This document shows positions 56,772 to 64,000 of a DNA stretch of 64,000 nucleotides, piece after piece (position 1 is the stretch's first letter; each line of letters begins with the position of its first letter). A program made the translations under genes and the position numbers. The stretch spans positions 289,771 to 353,770 of the forward strand of contig NZ_BMNC01000007.1 of NCBI RefSeq assembly GCF_014646255.1, given 5' to 3'. This DNA comes from Lentzea pudingi (GTDB lineage Bacteria; Actinomycetota; Actinomycetes; Mycobacteriales; Pseudonocardiaceae). The notes under the pieces are model-generated. The model had not been told where the DNA came from, searched no databases, and saw only the letters and a list, made by a program, of their open reading frames with translations.

Positions 56772-57341
56772 CTACCTGATCGGCTCCTTCTGGGACGGCA
56801 CCTGGCCGTTGAGGACGGGCTCCGCGTGCGGGGCCTGCTCCTCGTCGTCCTGCAGCTGGATCTCCTGCGGCCTGCGCGTCATCGCGACGTAGCCGGCAGC
56901 CGCGGCCGCGATCAGCAGACCCAGCACCCACGGCCAGCGACGGCGCTTCGGTGCGTCGGCACCGAGCTGGGCCGCGGCCTTGCGGATCTCCTTGGCGCGC
57001 ACCTTCGCGTCCTTGCGGGCGCCCTTGGCCGCCTTCTTCACTTCCTTGCGCACGACCTCGGCCTTGCCCATGAGGTCGGCGCGCGTCTTCGCGCTCTTCT
57101 TGGCGAGCCGCTTGCGTGAGCGGCGCGTCTGCTTCTCCCAGTCCTCGGCCTTGCCCATGAGCGTGTCTGCCCGCTCGACGAGTGCGCCGCGAACCTGGTC
57201 TGCTGTGATGCCGCGGTCGGCCAGCTTGGCCTCGGCGACGTGACCAGCGCGAACGACTCCCTGGCGGGCGGCCTTCAGACCGGTGCCGACAGCCTTGCCA
57301 ACGTTCTCGCCGGCCCGGGTCATGACGTCCACCTCGTCCAT
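56772..57341 (-). CDS. CwsA-like tail-anchored protein
   Basis: 189 residues from the ATG at 57341 (GGAG 6 nt upstream); ATG 57389 would add 16. A long Lys/Arg/Ala-rich helical region (about 15-135, e.g. KTRADLMGKAEVVRKEVKKAAKGARKDAK) precedes one membrane helix (WPWVLGLLIAAAAAGYVAM) and an acidic tail. Position and topology match mycobacterial CwsA (Rv0008c), which works with CrgA and Wag31 in division and polar growth. Sequence similarity is weak, so the assignment rests on context. Confidence 0.7.
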   Translation of the reverse strand: MDEVDVMTRAGENVGKAVGTGLKAARQGVVRAGHVAEAKLADRGITADQVRGALVERADTLMGKAEDWEKQTRRSRKRLAKKSAKTRADLMGKAEVVRKEVKKAAKGARKDAKVRAKEIRKAAAQLGADAPKRRRWPWVLGLLIAAAAAGYVAMTRRPQEIQLQDDEEQAPHAEPVLNGQVPSQKEPIR

Positions 57342-57435
57342 CCTCTGCTCCACACGTTGTCGTCCGGTGATGTCAACAGGTGTACCCATCGTGCCCGTTT
57401 CTGAACATCGCCGCCTGTGATGGCACGATGGGGTG

Positions 57436-57984
57436 GTGGCTGACAGCAACGAATCCTTCGTCGGGACCAAGGTGACGGCGACCCTGCACACCACGCAGGG
57501 CGACATCCGGATCAACCTCCTCCCCGACCACGCCCCCAAGACGGTGGCGAACTTCGTCGGGCTCGCCGAGGGCACCAAGGACTACACCGAGGCGAACGCG
57601 AGCGGTACCAAGTCGGGTCCGTTCTACGACGGCACCCTGTTCCACCGCGTCATCGCGGGCTTCATGCTCCAGACCGGAGACCCGACCGGTACCGGTCGCG
57701 GTGGCCCCGGCTACCGCTTCGCCGACGAGTTCCACTCGGACCTCCAGTTCAACAGGCCGTACATCCTCGCGATGGCGAACGCCGGGCCCAACACCAACGG
57801 GTCCCAGTTCTTCATCACCGTGGCGCCGACGACGTGGCTGAACTTCAAGCACACGATCTTCGGTGAGGTCGCGGACCAGGAGTCGCGCAACGTCGTCGAC
57901 GCGATCGGCGGCACCACGACCGGCGCGGGCGACCGTCCGGTCAACGACATCAAGATCGAGCGGATCACGATCGAACGCGCGTGA
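57436..57984 (+). CDS. ppiA: Peptidyl-prolyl cis-trans isomerase, cyclophilin type
   Basis: 182 residues starting VADSNES, as in mycobacterial PpiA, and 6 nt after a CACGAT -10 box. Cyclophilin motifs: FYDGTLFHRVIAGFMLQTGDPTGTGRGGPGY and MANAGPNTNGSQFFITV, with the catalytic Arg in FHRV. It catalyses proline isomerisation in the cytoplasm. Its stop overlaps the rhomboid start as GTGA. Confidence 0.96.
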   Translation: MADSNESFVGTKVTATLHTTQGDIRINLLPDHAPKTVANFVGLAEGTKDYTEANASGTKSGPFYDGTLFHRVIAGFMLQTGDPTGTGRGGPGYRFADEFHSDLQFNRPYILAMANAGPNTNGSQFFITVAPTTWLNFKHTIFGEVADQESRNVVDAIGGTTTGAGDRPVNDIKIERITIERA

Positions 57985-58898
57985 GCAACGCCCCCGTGCC
58001 ACCGGACGGGCCGATCGGAGCGCAGCCGGACCTACCGGTCTGCGTGCGTCATTCCGATCGGCCCACCCGGCTGCGCTGCTCCAGGTGCGACCGTCCGGCG
58101 TGCCCGGACTGTCTGCGCGACGCCTCGGTCGGCATGCACTGCGTCGACTGCGTGAACGAGGGCGCCCGTTCGGTCCGCCAGGCCCGCACGTCCGCGGGCG
58201 CGGTGGTGTCGACCGGCAGGCCGATCATCACGCAGGTGATGATCGCGCTCAACGTGATCGCCTACGTGGTCACGGTCGTCCAGTCCGGCAGCCCGATGAA
58301 CAACCAGCGGGCCGGCCTGTTCACGGCGACGTCGATGATCCCGGAGCTCACCGCCAACGGTGAGTGGTGGCGCATCCTGACGTCGGGCTTCATGCACTTC
58401 GGCCTGATCCACCTCGCGCTCAACATGGCGGCGCTGTTCGTCGTGGGTCCGGTGGTCGAGCAGGAGCTGGGCAAGCTGCGGTACAGCGCCGTGTACTTCC
58501 TGTCGCTGCTCGGCGGCAGTGCGGCCGCGTTCTACTTCGGCACCGTCTGCCAGCAGCTCGCCGGAGCGTCCGGCGCGGTGTTCGGCCTGATGGGCGCGCT
58601 GCTGATCGTGTTCAAGCGGCAGAAGCGGGACATCTCGACGATCCTCGTGGTCGTCGGCATCAACCTGGTGTCGAACCTCTTCACCAACGCCTCGCTGCTC
58701 GGGCACCTGGGCGGGTTCGTGATCGGTGGCCTGCTGACGCTCGCGCTGGTCAGGGCACCGCGGAAGAACCGCGACGCCTACCAGATCGGCGCTGTGGCGG
58801 CGGCCGCGTTGTTGCTCGGAGTCATGTTCGTGTTGCGTGCCTCCGAACTCGACACAGCGGCGGAACTCGTCCTCGAGTACGCCAGGACGTGCCGCTAG
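57981..58898 (+). CDS. Rhomboid-family intramembrane serine protease with N-terminal zinc finger
   Basis: 305 residues. The first 60 hold a B-box-like cysteine/histidine cluster (CVRHSDRPTRLRCSRCDRPACPDCL ... HCVDC). Six or seven membrane helices follow with the catalytic Ser in GASGAVFGLMG and His in GHLGGFVIGG, plus HFGLIHLALNM. It cleaves membrane proteins within the bilayer. Translation is coupled to ppiA. Confidence 0.93.
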   Translation: MSNAPVPPDGPIGAQPDLPVCVRHSDRPTRLRCSRCDRPACPDCLRDASVGMHCVDCVNEGARSVRQARTSAGAVVSTGRPIITQVMIALNVIAYVVTVVQSGSPMNNQRAGLFTATSMIPELTANGEWWRILTSGFMHFGLIHLALNMAALFVVGPVVEQELGKLRYSAVYFLSLLGGSAAAFYFGTVCQQLAGASGAVFGLMGALLIVFKRQKRDISTILVVVGINLVSNLFTNASLLGHLGGFVIGGLLTLALVRAPRKNRDAYQIGAVAAAALLLGVMFVLRASELDTAAELVLEYARTCR

Positions 58899-58905
58899 AA
58901 CTGAT

Positions 58906-59301
58906 TCACGGCCGCAGCGCGTGCAGCACTCCGGCGACTTCTTCGGGGTCGGCGCCGAGGTCCAATCTCGTGAGCACCACGAGGCGGTCGTCGGCGTCGA
59001 GTTCCAACGTCTGCTGTTCCCTGCCGAGCCGGCGGGTGGTCTGCAGCTTCACCTTCACCTCGTGCCACGGCAGCAGCGTCGTGCCCGCGAACCCGCGCAC
59101 GGCCAGGCCATCGGCGTCCGCGGTGAGCCTGGGCCGCGCGATCGTGGCGAACGCCGCGAGGCAGGTGACCAGCAACGTCGCCAGTCCGATGAGGAGACGG
59201 CCCGCGTTGTCGTCGGCGAGGAACGCCGCGACGGCGAGAGCGAGGGCGGCCACCCACGCGACGGCGACCAGCGAGACGGGCGTCGACCAGGTTCGAGTCA
59301 C
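58906..59301 (-). CDS. PH-domain membrane protein (Rv0010c-like)
   Basis: 131 residues from a GTG; an open frame extends 24 codons further but contains DnaA boxes. Two membrane helices (VSLVAVAWVAALALAVAAFL and LLIGLATLLVTCLAAFATI) precede a bacterial PH-like domain (RPRLTADADGLAVRGFAGTTLLPWHEV). It is conserved between ppiA/rhomboid and crgA. It is convergent with the rhomboid gene. The function is unknown. Confidence 0.78.
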   Translation of the reverse strand: MTRTWSTPVSLVAVAWVAALALAVAAFLADDNAGRLLIGLATLLVTCLAAFATIARPRLTADADGLAVRGFAGTTLLPWHEVKVKLQTTRRLGREQQTLELDADDRLVVLTRLDLGADPEEVAGVLHALRP

Positions 59302-59324
59302 ACTGTCGAGTGTCCCGCATGAAA

Positions 59325-59407
59325 TGTGGACAACTGAACGGGTCCGCATGAGGGAAAACCGTCGCTTGTGCATTTTGGTGCAAAGTTGTCCACAGGACTT
59401 GTCCCCA
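59325..59407. promoter_or_regulatory. DnaA-box cluster between the PH gene and crgA
   Basis: Three sites fall in 83 bp: TGTGGACAA (59325-59333, exact TTGTCCACA on the other strand), TTGTCCACA (59386-59394, exact) and TTGTCCCCA (59399-59407). They lie in the PH-gene promoter region, about 16 kb from oriC. Confidence 0.75.
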
Positions 59408-59475
59408 ATGGGGATGACTTACAGCTGTGTGCTTCGGTGACGCTCGGATGAACCAGGTGAACCTGGAGCGAACAA

Positions 59476-59510
59476 AGGTCGGCCCGGACGTGTGACGTCC
59501 GGGCCGACCT
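59476..59510. terminator. Terminator after crgA
   Basis: A perfect 16-bp stem, AGGTCGGCCCGGACGT with its complement, around a GTG loop. It lies 25 nt past the leftward crgA stop. Confidence 0.85.
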
Positions 59511-59535
59511 CTACGAACGGTGACTTGCCGAGCGC

Positions 59536-59802
59536 CTAGCGCCAGCGCATCGTCATCAGCAGGCCGATGATCATCAGCGCGAAGCCGATCGCGAAGTTCC
59601 ACGCGCCCAGCTCGAGCATGAACGGGATCTTCTCGGCGGCGATGTAGTTGACGACCAGCCACGCGAGGCCCAGCAGCATGAAGCCGAGCATGACAACGAC
59701 GTAGACCGGGTGAGACGGCCCCGCTGCCTTGACCTTGACCGGCGTGCGGCGGTCAGTGGGTGCGGTGTAGACCGCCTTCTTCCGGACCTTCGACTTGGGC
59801 AT
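59536..59802 (-). CDS. crgA: Cell division protein CrgA
   Basis: 88 residues: a basic N terminus (MPKSKVRKKAVYTAP), then two membrane helices (VYVVVMLGFMLLGLAWLVVNYI and WNFAIGFALMIIGLLMTM). CrgA coordinates FtsZ, FtsQ, FtsI and Wag31/CwsA in mycobacteria and controls septation in Streptomyces. It has a divergent 144-nt gap with the sortase gene, holding a TAAACT -10 box for crgA. Confidence 0.95.
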   Translation of the reverse strand: MPKSKVRKKAVYTAPTDRRTPVKVKAAGPSHPVYVVVMLGFMLLGLAWLVVNYIAAEKIPFMLELGAWNFAIGFALMIIGLLMTMRWR

Positions 59803-59946
59803 GCTGTCCTCGCCTGACGTGGAATCCGTGAGTGACGCAAGTTTACGTGCACTACTCGGTAGACACGTTAACGTAGCGGCGGTGGTCAGCGAACCATCCT
59901 TGTAGACGCAGTTGTTTTCAGTTCACAGTCCGTGCGGAGGTTCTAG

Positions 59947-61215
59947 GTGAACTCGGGACCCCAGCAGCCGCCTCCACGGCGTCCTGTACCTCGTCGTGAC
60001 GACCTGCAGCACGTGCGGGCCTCGCAGTCGCCCCAGCCTGTACCGCCGCCGGAGGCGACCCAGTTCACCAGCGCTTTCTCCGGAAGTCTCCCGCCGAACG
60101 GCCAGGCGCAGCACCGCCGGCCGCCGCCGTTCCAGCCACCGCCGCCGTTCCAGCCACCGCCGCTGCAGGGTCCGCCACCGGGCACGCCCGCGCGCGGGAT
60201 GCCGCAGCCGGGTCGTCCCGGCCCGCCTCCCGGAACGCCGCCGGGCGGGATGCCCCGCCGGCCGATGCCTCCGCGTCCGCGCCCGGTCGATCCCCCCACC
60301 GAGGTGATCCCGCGCGTCGAGGACGACTACGACGACGAGTACTACGACGATGACGAGTACTACGACGACGAGCCGGCGCCCAAGGACGCCCTGCCGCCGG
60401 ACAGCCTCGCGCGCAAGACCGTGCGCGGCGTCGGCGAAGCCCTCATCACGATGGGCCTGGTCGTACTGCTGTTCGTCGTCTACGAGGTCTACGTGACGGA
60501 CCTGCTCTCCGCGGAGAAGCAGCAGGACGCGACCGCCGCGCTCGACTCCGAATGGAGCTCGAACGTCGTCACGCCGCCCCCGGCCGACCCGAACCGCAAG
60601 TCGCAGCTCAACCTCATCGAGGGCAAGGCCTTCGCGAAGATGTACATCCCGGTCTTCGGCAACGACTGGAAGTTCTCCGTCGTCGAGGGCACCACGGACA
60701 AGCACCTCGAGATCGGCCCCGGCCACTACAAGGACACCGCCCAGCCGGGCGAGGCGGGCAACTTCTCCATCGCGGGCCACCGCGTCGGCAAGGGCGCGCC
60801 GTTCAACGACCTCGACCTGCTCCAGTCCTGCAACTCGATCGTCGTGCAGACCCAGACCCAGTGGTTCGTCTACCGCGTCCTGCCGATGAGCAGCGAGGTG
60901 GCGGGCTGGGCGACGAACCCGAAGTCGAAGGAAGCCGCCTGCACCGGCGTCGCCCCGCTGTCGACGACGCTGGGTGACGCGTACGCGAAGACCGTCGGCC
61001 AGGAGATCGTCGTTCCGACCCAGGGCGAGGTCATCGCACCGATCCCGCACCACGTGGGCGCCCCCGTGCCCGCCGACAAGCAGGCCCGCCTGCTGACCCT
61101 GACGACCTGCCACCCGCGTTTTTCGGACAAGCAGCGGCTGATCGTGCACGCCATCGAGACCAAGAGCTACCCGGTGGCCGACGGCTTCGTGCCGCCAGAG
61201 ATGACGGAGGGCTGA
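59947..61215 (+). CDS. Class E sortase
   Basis: 422 residues. A long Pro/Gln-rich cytoplasmic N terminus and an Asp/Tyr-rich patch (EDDYDDEYYDDDEYYDDEP) precede one membrane helix (ALITMGLVVLLFVVYEVYV) and the sortase barrel. The catalytic residues are His in IAGHR, Cys and Arg in TLTTCHPRFSDKQRLIVHA. It anchors secreted proteins to the cell wall, usually at LAxTG motifs. The start is a GTG. The stop overlaps the next small gene. Confidence 0.92.
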   Translation: MNSGPQQPPPRRPVPRRDDLQHVRASQSPQPVPPPEATQFTSAFSGSLPPNGQAQHRRPPPFQPPPPFQPPPLQGPPPGTPARGMPQPGRPGPPPGTPPGGMPRRPMPPRPRPVDPPTEVIPRVEDDYDDEYYDDDEYYDDEPAPKDALPPDSLARKTVRGVGEALITMGLVVLLFVVYEVYVTDLLSAEKQQDATAALDSEWSSNVVTPPPADPNRKSQLNLIEGKAFAKMYIPVFGNDWKFSVVEGTTDKHLEIGPGHYKDTAQPGEAGNFSIAGHRVGKGAPFNDLDLLQSCNSIVVQTQTQWFVYRVLPMSSEVAGWATNPKSKEAACTGVAPLSTTLGDAYAKTVGQEIVVPTQGEVIAPIPHHVGAPVPADKQARLLTLTTCHPRFSDKQRLIVHAIETKSYPVADGFVPPEMTEG

Positions 61216-61370
61216 TGTACAGCTGGATCTGGCGGCACCTGCCGGGCCCGCTGTACCTGCGGGTCGTCGAGGCGGTCGTGCTGGTCGTCGGCATCGTCGC
61301 GCTGCTGATGTTCGTGGTGTTCCCGTGGGCGGAGCCGAAGCTGCCGTTCAACAACGTCACGACGCAGTGA
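61215..61370 (+). CDS. Small single-pass membrane protein downstream of the sortase
   Basis: 51 residues; the ATG shares one base with the sortase stop (TGATG), so it is translationally coupled. It reads MYSWIWRHLPGPLYLRV, then one strongly hydrophobic helix (VVLVVGIVALLMFVVFPW) and a short outer tail. I do not recognise a named family. The overlap suggests it helps or modulates the sortase. Its last 14 nt overlap the convergent gene. Confidence 0.75.
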   Translation: MYSWIWRHLPGPLYLRVVEAVVLVVGIVALLMFVVFPWAEPKLPFNNVTTQ

Positions 61371-61803
61371 GCCGCTCCTCGGCGAGTCGCAGGTACTCGC
61401 GGACGTAGCCGAGGAACGGCTCGGGGTCGGTGTCGTACCGCGCCAGCGCCCAGTACACCCCGTCCTCCTCGTCGTTCACCCTCTGAGTGATGCGCCAGGT
61501 CGCGTCGTCCCACTCGGCACGCGGCACACCGGCGACGACCTGTAGAGCGGCTTCGCGGCCGAGGAACCAGTCGGCGTCCTCGTAGGACATCGGTGTGATG
61601 CCGAGTTCGAGGAGGACCTGCTCGACCAGTGCATCGGCGTCCCGCTTCTCGAGCCTGGTCGGTGACTCGCCGGCGAGTTCCCGCAGAGCGGGGGAGTCGA
61701 TGCCCGCGACCAGCATGTCGCACGCGAGCCACACGACCCGTTCCGGGTCGATCGCGTTGTCGGCGAGGTCGACGTTGAGGCGGAGCAGCGCGTCGGAACT
61801 CAT
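61357..61803 (-). CDS. Hypothetical protein, long paralogue of a tandem pair
   Basis: 148 residues from the ATG at 61803. It opens with a module (LLRLNVDLADNAIDPERVVWLACDMLVAGIDSPALRELAG) repeated in the next gene upstream. The rest is acidic and Trp/Tyr-rich (YEDADWFLGREAAL, VYWALARYD), likely cytoplasmic. No known motif. The start overlaps the upstream paralogue's stop by 4 nt. Confidence 0.75.
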   Translation of the reverse strand: MSSDALLRLNVDLADNAIDPERVVWLACDMLVAGIDSPALRELAGESPTRLEKRDADALVEQVLLELGITPMSYEDADWFLGREAALQVVAGVPRAEWDDATWRITQRVNDEEDGVYWALARYDTDPEPFLGYVREYLRLAEERLTAS

Positions 61804-62102
61804 GCCGTCCACCTCGTGAGCTCGGCGTCGGCGGTGCTGATGATTTCTTCGAGCGACAGCGCTCCCGGCAAGAGATCGACGTTGTCGAGTTCCAAGCCGA
61901 ACGACCACAGCACGGTCAGCAGCGCCGCGTCCGGCGTGCAGGTGGACCTGACGGACGCGCTGGCCAACTCAACCACGGCGGGCATGTCCACCTCGGCGAC
62001 GAGCAGGTCGCACGCGAGCCGGATCGCGTCCTCGGTCGACAGCCTGGTGGCGGCGAGGTCGACGTTGAGGCGAAGTAAGCGGTCGCGGAGCTTGGTGTTC
62101 AC
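61800..62102 (-). CDS. Hypothetical protein, short paralogue of a tandem pair
   Basis: 100 residues. Residues about 9-49 (LLRLNVDLAATRLSTEDAIRLACDLLVAEVDMPAVVELAS) match the N-terminal module of the downstream gene; the remainder differs. It is translationally coupled to that gene by ATGA. The function is unknown; two coupled, divergent copies suggest a heteromeric pair. Confidence 0.72.
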   Translation of the reverse strand: MNTKLRDRLLRLNVDLAATRLSTEDAIRLACDLLVAEVDMPAVVELASASVRSTCTPDAALLTVLWSFGLELDNVDLLPGALSLEEIISTADAELTRWTA

Positions 62103-62138
62103 GAGCTAAGTGTCCGTGTGGGCGCGACCGAAATAAGT

Positions 62139-62172
62139 GAAACCGCCACCGGTCCCACACGGTGGCGGTTTC
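62139..62172. terminator. Bidirectional terminator upstream of fprA's 3' end
   Basis: GAAACCGCCACCG pairs perfectly with CGGTGGCGGTTTC around an 8-nt loop, with A- and T-runs at the ends. It lies 15 nt past the leftward fprA stop. Confidence 0.85.
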
Positions 62173-62187
62173 ATCGAGGAACGGCGA

Positions 62188-63531
62188 TCAGCCGTTCGAG
62201 ATCGTGGTCATCTCCTCGCGCGAAACGACCTTCACGCGCTCACGGCCGTGTGCCGCACCCAGTGCGATCTCGTGCGCGTCGAGCCTGCTCCAGCCCTCGT
62301 TCGTCACGAACGGCACGCCGCGCTGCTCCAGGAACTCGACCACCGACGCCGGCGAGGGCGAGGTGGCGGGAGGCAGTGCGGCGGCGTCTTCCAGGAGGCT
62401 GGTGATGGTCTCGAGGGCGTCGCCCTTGGTGTGGCCGATGAGGCCGATCGGGCCGCGCTTGATCCAGCCCGTCGTGTAGACGCCGGGCATGGGCACCTCG
62501 TCGAGGTCCAGCACGCGGCCGGCGAGGTGGGGGATCGTGCCCGAGACGTGGTCGAACGGGATGTCGGCCAGGTGCGTCGAGAGGTAGCCGACCGCGCGGT
62601 ACACGGCCTGGACGTCCCAGTCGGTGAAGGTGCCGGTGCCCCGGACGTTGCCGTCGCCGGTCAGTTCCTGGGTCTCGGTGCGCAGGCCGGTGACGTGGTC
62701 GGTGCCGAGCACCTCGACCGGTGCTTCGAGGAAGTGCAGGTGCAGGCGGCGGGGGCGGGTGCCGACGTCGCGGATCGCCCACTCCTGGAGGGTCTTCACG
62801 ATCATCTCGACCTGCTTGTTGGTCCTGATCGCGTGCATCGAGGCCTCGTCGAACTCGATGCCCTCGGCGTGGACGATGACCTCGACGTTCGGGGAGTGGT
62901 CGAGCTCGCGCAGTTCCAGCGGCGTGAACTTCGCCTGGGCCGGGCCTCGGCGGCCGAAGACGTGCACGTCGGTGACGGGGGAGGACGCGAGGCCCTCGTA
63001 GACGTTCGACGGGATCTCGGTGACCAGCAGCTCGTCCGCGGTCTTGGCCAGGATGCGGGCGACGTCCAGGGCGACGTTGCCGACGCCGAGCACCGCGACG
63101 GACTCGGCGGTCAGCGGCCAGGTGCGCGGGACGTCGGGGTGGCCGTCGTACCAGGACACGAAGTCCGCGGCGCCGTAGCTGCCGGGCAGGTCGATGCCGG
63201 GGACGTCGAGGGCGCGGTCGGCCATGGCGCCGGTGGAGAAGATGACGGCGTCGTAGAACTGGCGCAGGTCGTCGAGCTTGATGTCGACGCCGTACTCGAC
63301 GTTGCCGAAGAAGCGGACGGACGGCCGGTCGAGCACCTTCTGCAGGGCCGTGACGATGCCCTTGATGCGCGGGTGGTCGGGTGCGACGCCGTAGCGGACC
63401 AGGCCGTAAGGGGCCGGCAGCTTCTCGAAGAGGTCGATCTGCGCGTCGACGTCGGACTTGGTGAGGATGTCGGCGGCGTACACGCCTGCCGGTCCAGCGC
63501 CGACGATGGCGACGCGCAAGGGGCGACTCAT
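62188..63531 (-). CDS. fprA: Ferredoxin/adrenodoxin-NADP+ reductase FprA
   Basis: 447 residues. The FAD motif IVGAGPAGVYAADIL is at the N terminus, GLVRYGVAPDHPRIK follows, and the NADP motif is VLGVGNVALDVARIL. C-terminal GWIKRGPIGLIGHTKGDA is typical of the adrenodoxin-reductase-like group. It passes electrons from NADPH to ferredoxins serving cytochromes P450 or iron-sulfur assembly. The ATG lies 7 nt after TAAAAT, with an iron box over the promoter. Confidence 0.94.
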   Translation of the reverse strand: MSRPLRVAIVGAGPAGVYAADILTKSDVDAQIDLFEKLPAPYGLVRYGVAPDHPRIKGIVTALQKVLDRPSVRFFGNVEYGVDIKLDDLRQFYDAVIFSTGAMADRALDVPGIDLPGSYGAADFVSWYDGHPDVPRTWPLTAESVAVLGVGNVALDVARILAKTADELLVTEIPSNVYEGLASSPVTDVHVFGRRGPAQAKFTPLELRELDHSPNVEVIVHAEGIEFDEASMHAIRTNKQVEMIVKTLQEWAIRDVGTRPRRLHLHFLEAPVEVLGTDHVTGLRTETQELTGDGNVRGTGTFTDWDVQAVYRAVGYLSTHLADIPFDHVSGTIPHLAGRVLDLDEVPMPGVYTTGWIKRGPIGLIGHTKGDALETITSLLEDAAALPPATSPSPASVVEFLEQRGVPFVTNEGWSRLDAHEIALGAAHGRERVKVVSREEMTTISNG

Positions 63532-63541
63532 GACACCTATT

Positions 63542-63560
63542 TTAGGGTAGCCTTACCTGC
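63542..63560. promoter_or_regulatory. DtxR/IdeR-type iron box over the fprA promoter
   Basis: TTAGGGTAGCCTTACCTGC resembles the 19-bp IdeR/DtxR consensus TTAGGTTAGGCTAACCTAA, matching at about 14 positions. It overlaps the fprA -10 box (63539-63544), so iron-replete repressor would block fprA. Binding is inferred. Confidence 0.75.
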
Positions 63561-63608
63561 ATGGAGACGAGAGCTAACTCACTCGACTCGACCGACTAGG
63601 CTCTCTTC

Positions 63609-64000
63609 ATGCGCGTGCTCGTGGTCGACAACTACGACAGCTTCGTCTACAACCTGGTCCAGTACCTGGCACAGCTGGGTGCGGAGTGCGTCGTGCGGCG
63701 CAACGACGAGGTGGACCTCGATGAGATCGGCAAGGTCGACGGTGTCCTCGTCAGCCCCGGCCCCGGTACGCCGGAGCGCGCGGGCGCGAGCATCGACGTC
63801 ATCAAGAAGTGCGCCGACATCGGCAAACCCGTCTTCGGCGTGTGCCTCGGCCACCAGGCCATCGGTGTGGTCTGGGGCGGCACGGTGGATCGCGCGCCCG
63901 AGTTGTTGCACGGCAAGACGAGCATCGTCTTCCACGAGGGCAAGGGTGTGCTCGCCGGCGTGCCGCAGCCGTTCATCGCGACGCGCTACCACTCGTTGAC
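63609..64000 (+). CDS. pabA: Glutamine amidotransferase component, PabA/TrpG type, 5' part
   Basis: The first 130 residues are present; the gene leaves the right edge. Class I glutaminase motifs are VDNYDSFVYNLVQYL at the start, SPGPGTPERAG (oxyanion region) and the nucleophile Cys in FGVCLGHQAIG. The matching His/Glu are beyond the window. It supplies ammonia for p-aminobenzoate or anthranilate synthesis; position matches mycobacterial Rv0013. The ATG lies 6 nt after TAGGCT, so it is probably leaderless. It is divergent from fprA. Confidence 0.93.
   Translation, partial: MRVLVVDNYDSFVYNLVQYLAQLGAECVVRRNDEVDLDEIGKVDGVLVSPGPGTPERAGASIDVIKKCADIGKPVFGVCLGHQAIGVVWGGTVDRAPELLHGKTSIVFHEGKGVLAGVPQPFIATRYHSL

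Overview
The window is a high-GC actinobacterial chromosome segment that spans the replication origin. The gene order pcnA - NUDIX - DUF6049-type - murJ - pseudokinase - sigM - rsmA - trxB - trxA - cwlM - GNAT - parB/parA - rsmG - jag - yidC - yidD - rnpA - rpmH - dnaA - oriC - dnaN - gnd - recF - dciA - gyrB - gyrA - DUF3566 - tRNA-Ile - DLW-39 - tRNA-Ala - ... - ppiA - rhomboid - PH protein - crgA - sortase - pabA/trpG matches the known actinobacterial origin neighbourhood (compare the Rv3907-Rv3922 and Rv0001-Rv0013 blocks of Mycobacterium). GC-rich codons, GTG starts, a 'detached' MurJ pseudokinase, a class E sortase and palindromic DasR- and ParB-type sites suggest a member of the Pseudonocardiales. 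I cannot name the genus from sequence alone.

Layout. 1-600: 5' part of ptsI (PTS enzyme I) under a DasR-type dre palindrome. 782-5866: a complete ribose operon, lacI-rbsA-rbsC-rbsB-rbsK, read leftwards with 4-nt overlaps at most junctions. 5970-12794: membrane protein, secreted beta-propeller, MMPL exporter with a divergent TetR regulator, EcsC-like protein. 12816-15732: leuS preceded by a leucine-rich leader peptide and an attenuator hairpin. 15844-19940: SdpI-like protein, a lone intact TnpB, YqgE, a candidate small RNA, an MFS transporter and a mini LuxR-type protein. 20022-32397: tRNA CCA-adding enzyme and the cell-envelope/redox/sigma-factor block up to cwlM. 32532-38127: PLP aminotransferase, D-Ala-D-Ala-ligase-like ATP-grasp enzyme, parB, parA, rsmG and a tyrosine-phosphatase-like gene, with most of the parS sites. 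38128-38926: an 800-nt gene-free stretch with a long inverted repeat and a polypyrimidine tract. 38927-41332: jag, yidC, yidD, rnpA, rpmH. 41333-44070: dnaA and oriC. 44071-53997: dnaN, gnd, recF, dciA, gyrB and gyrA, the last interrupted by a 421-residue intein next to the catalytic tyrosine. 54032-64000: DUF3566 protein, two tRNAs, DoxX, lipoprotein, CwsA-like, ppiA, rhomboid, PH protein, crgA, sortase, small unknowns, fprA with an iron box, and the 5' part of pabA/trpG.

How it fits together. dnaA/oriC/dnaN/recF/dciA/gyrBA form the replication core. parA/parB act on six parS-like palindromes found here. rsmG, rnpA, rpmH, yidC, yidD and jag handle translation, RNA processing and membrane insertion. 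murJ, its pseudokinase, cwlM, crgA and the CwsA-like protein tie the origin region to peptidoglycan synthesis and polar growth or division. Many start codons sit exactly 6-8 nt after a TAnnnT -10 box, so much of the region appears to be transcribed as leaderless mRNA.

The observations most worth a second look are the leuS leader attenuator, the repeated CACCCGGGGAC element in oriC, DnaA-box clusters outside oriC (inside dciA and upstream of crgA), the long inverted repeat at 38266-38391, the candidate small RNA at about 18228-18370, the orphan TnpB with a likely omega RNA, and the GyrA intein with an endonuclease domain.
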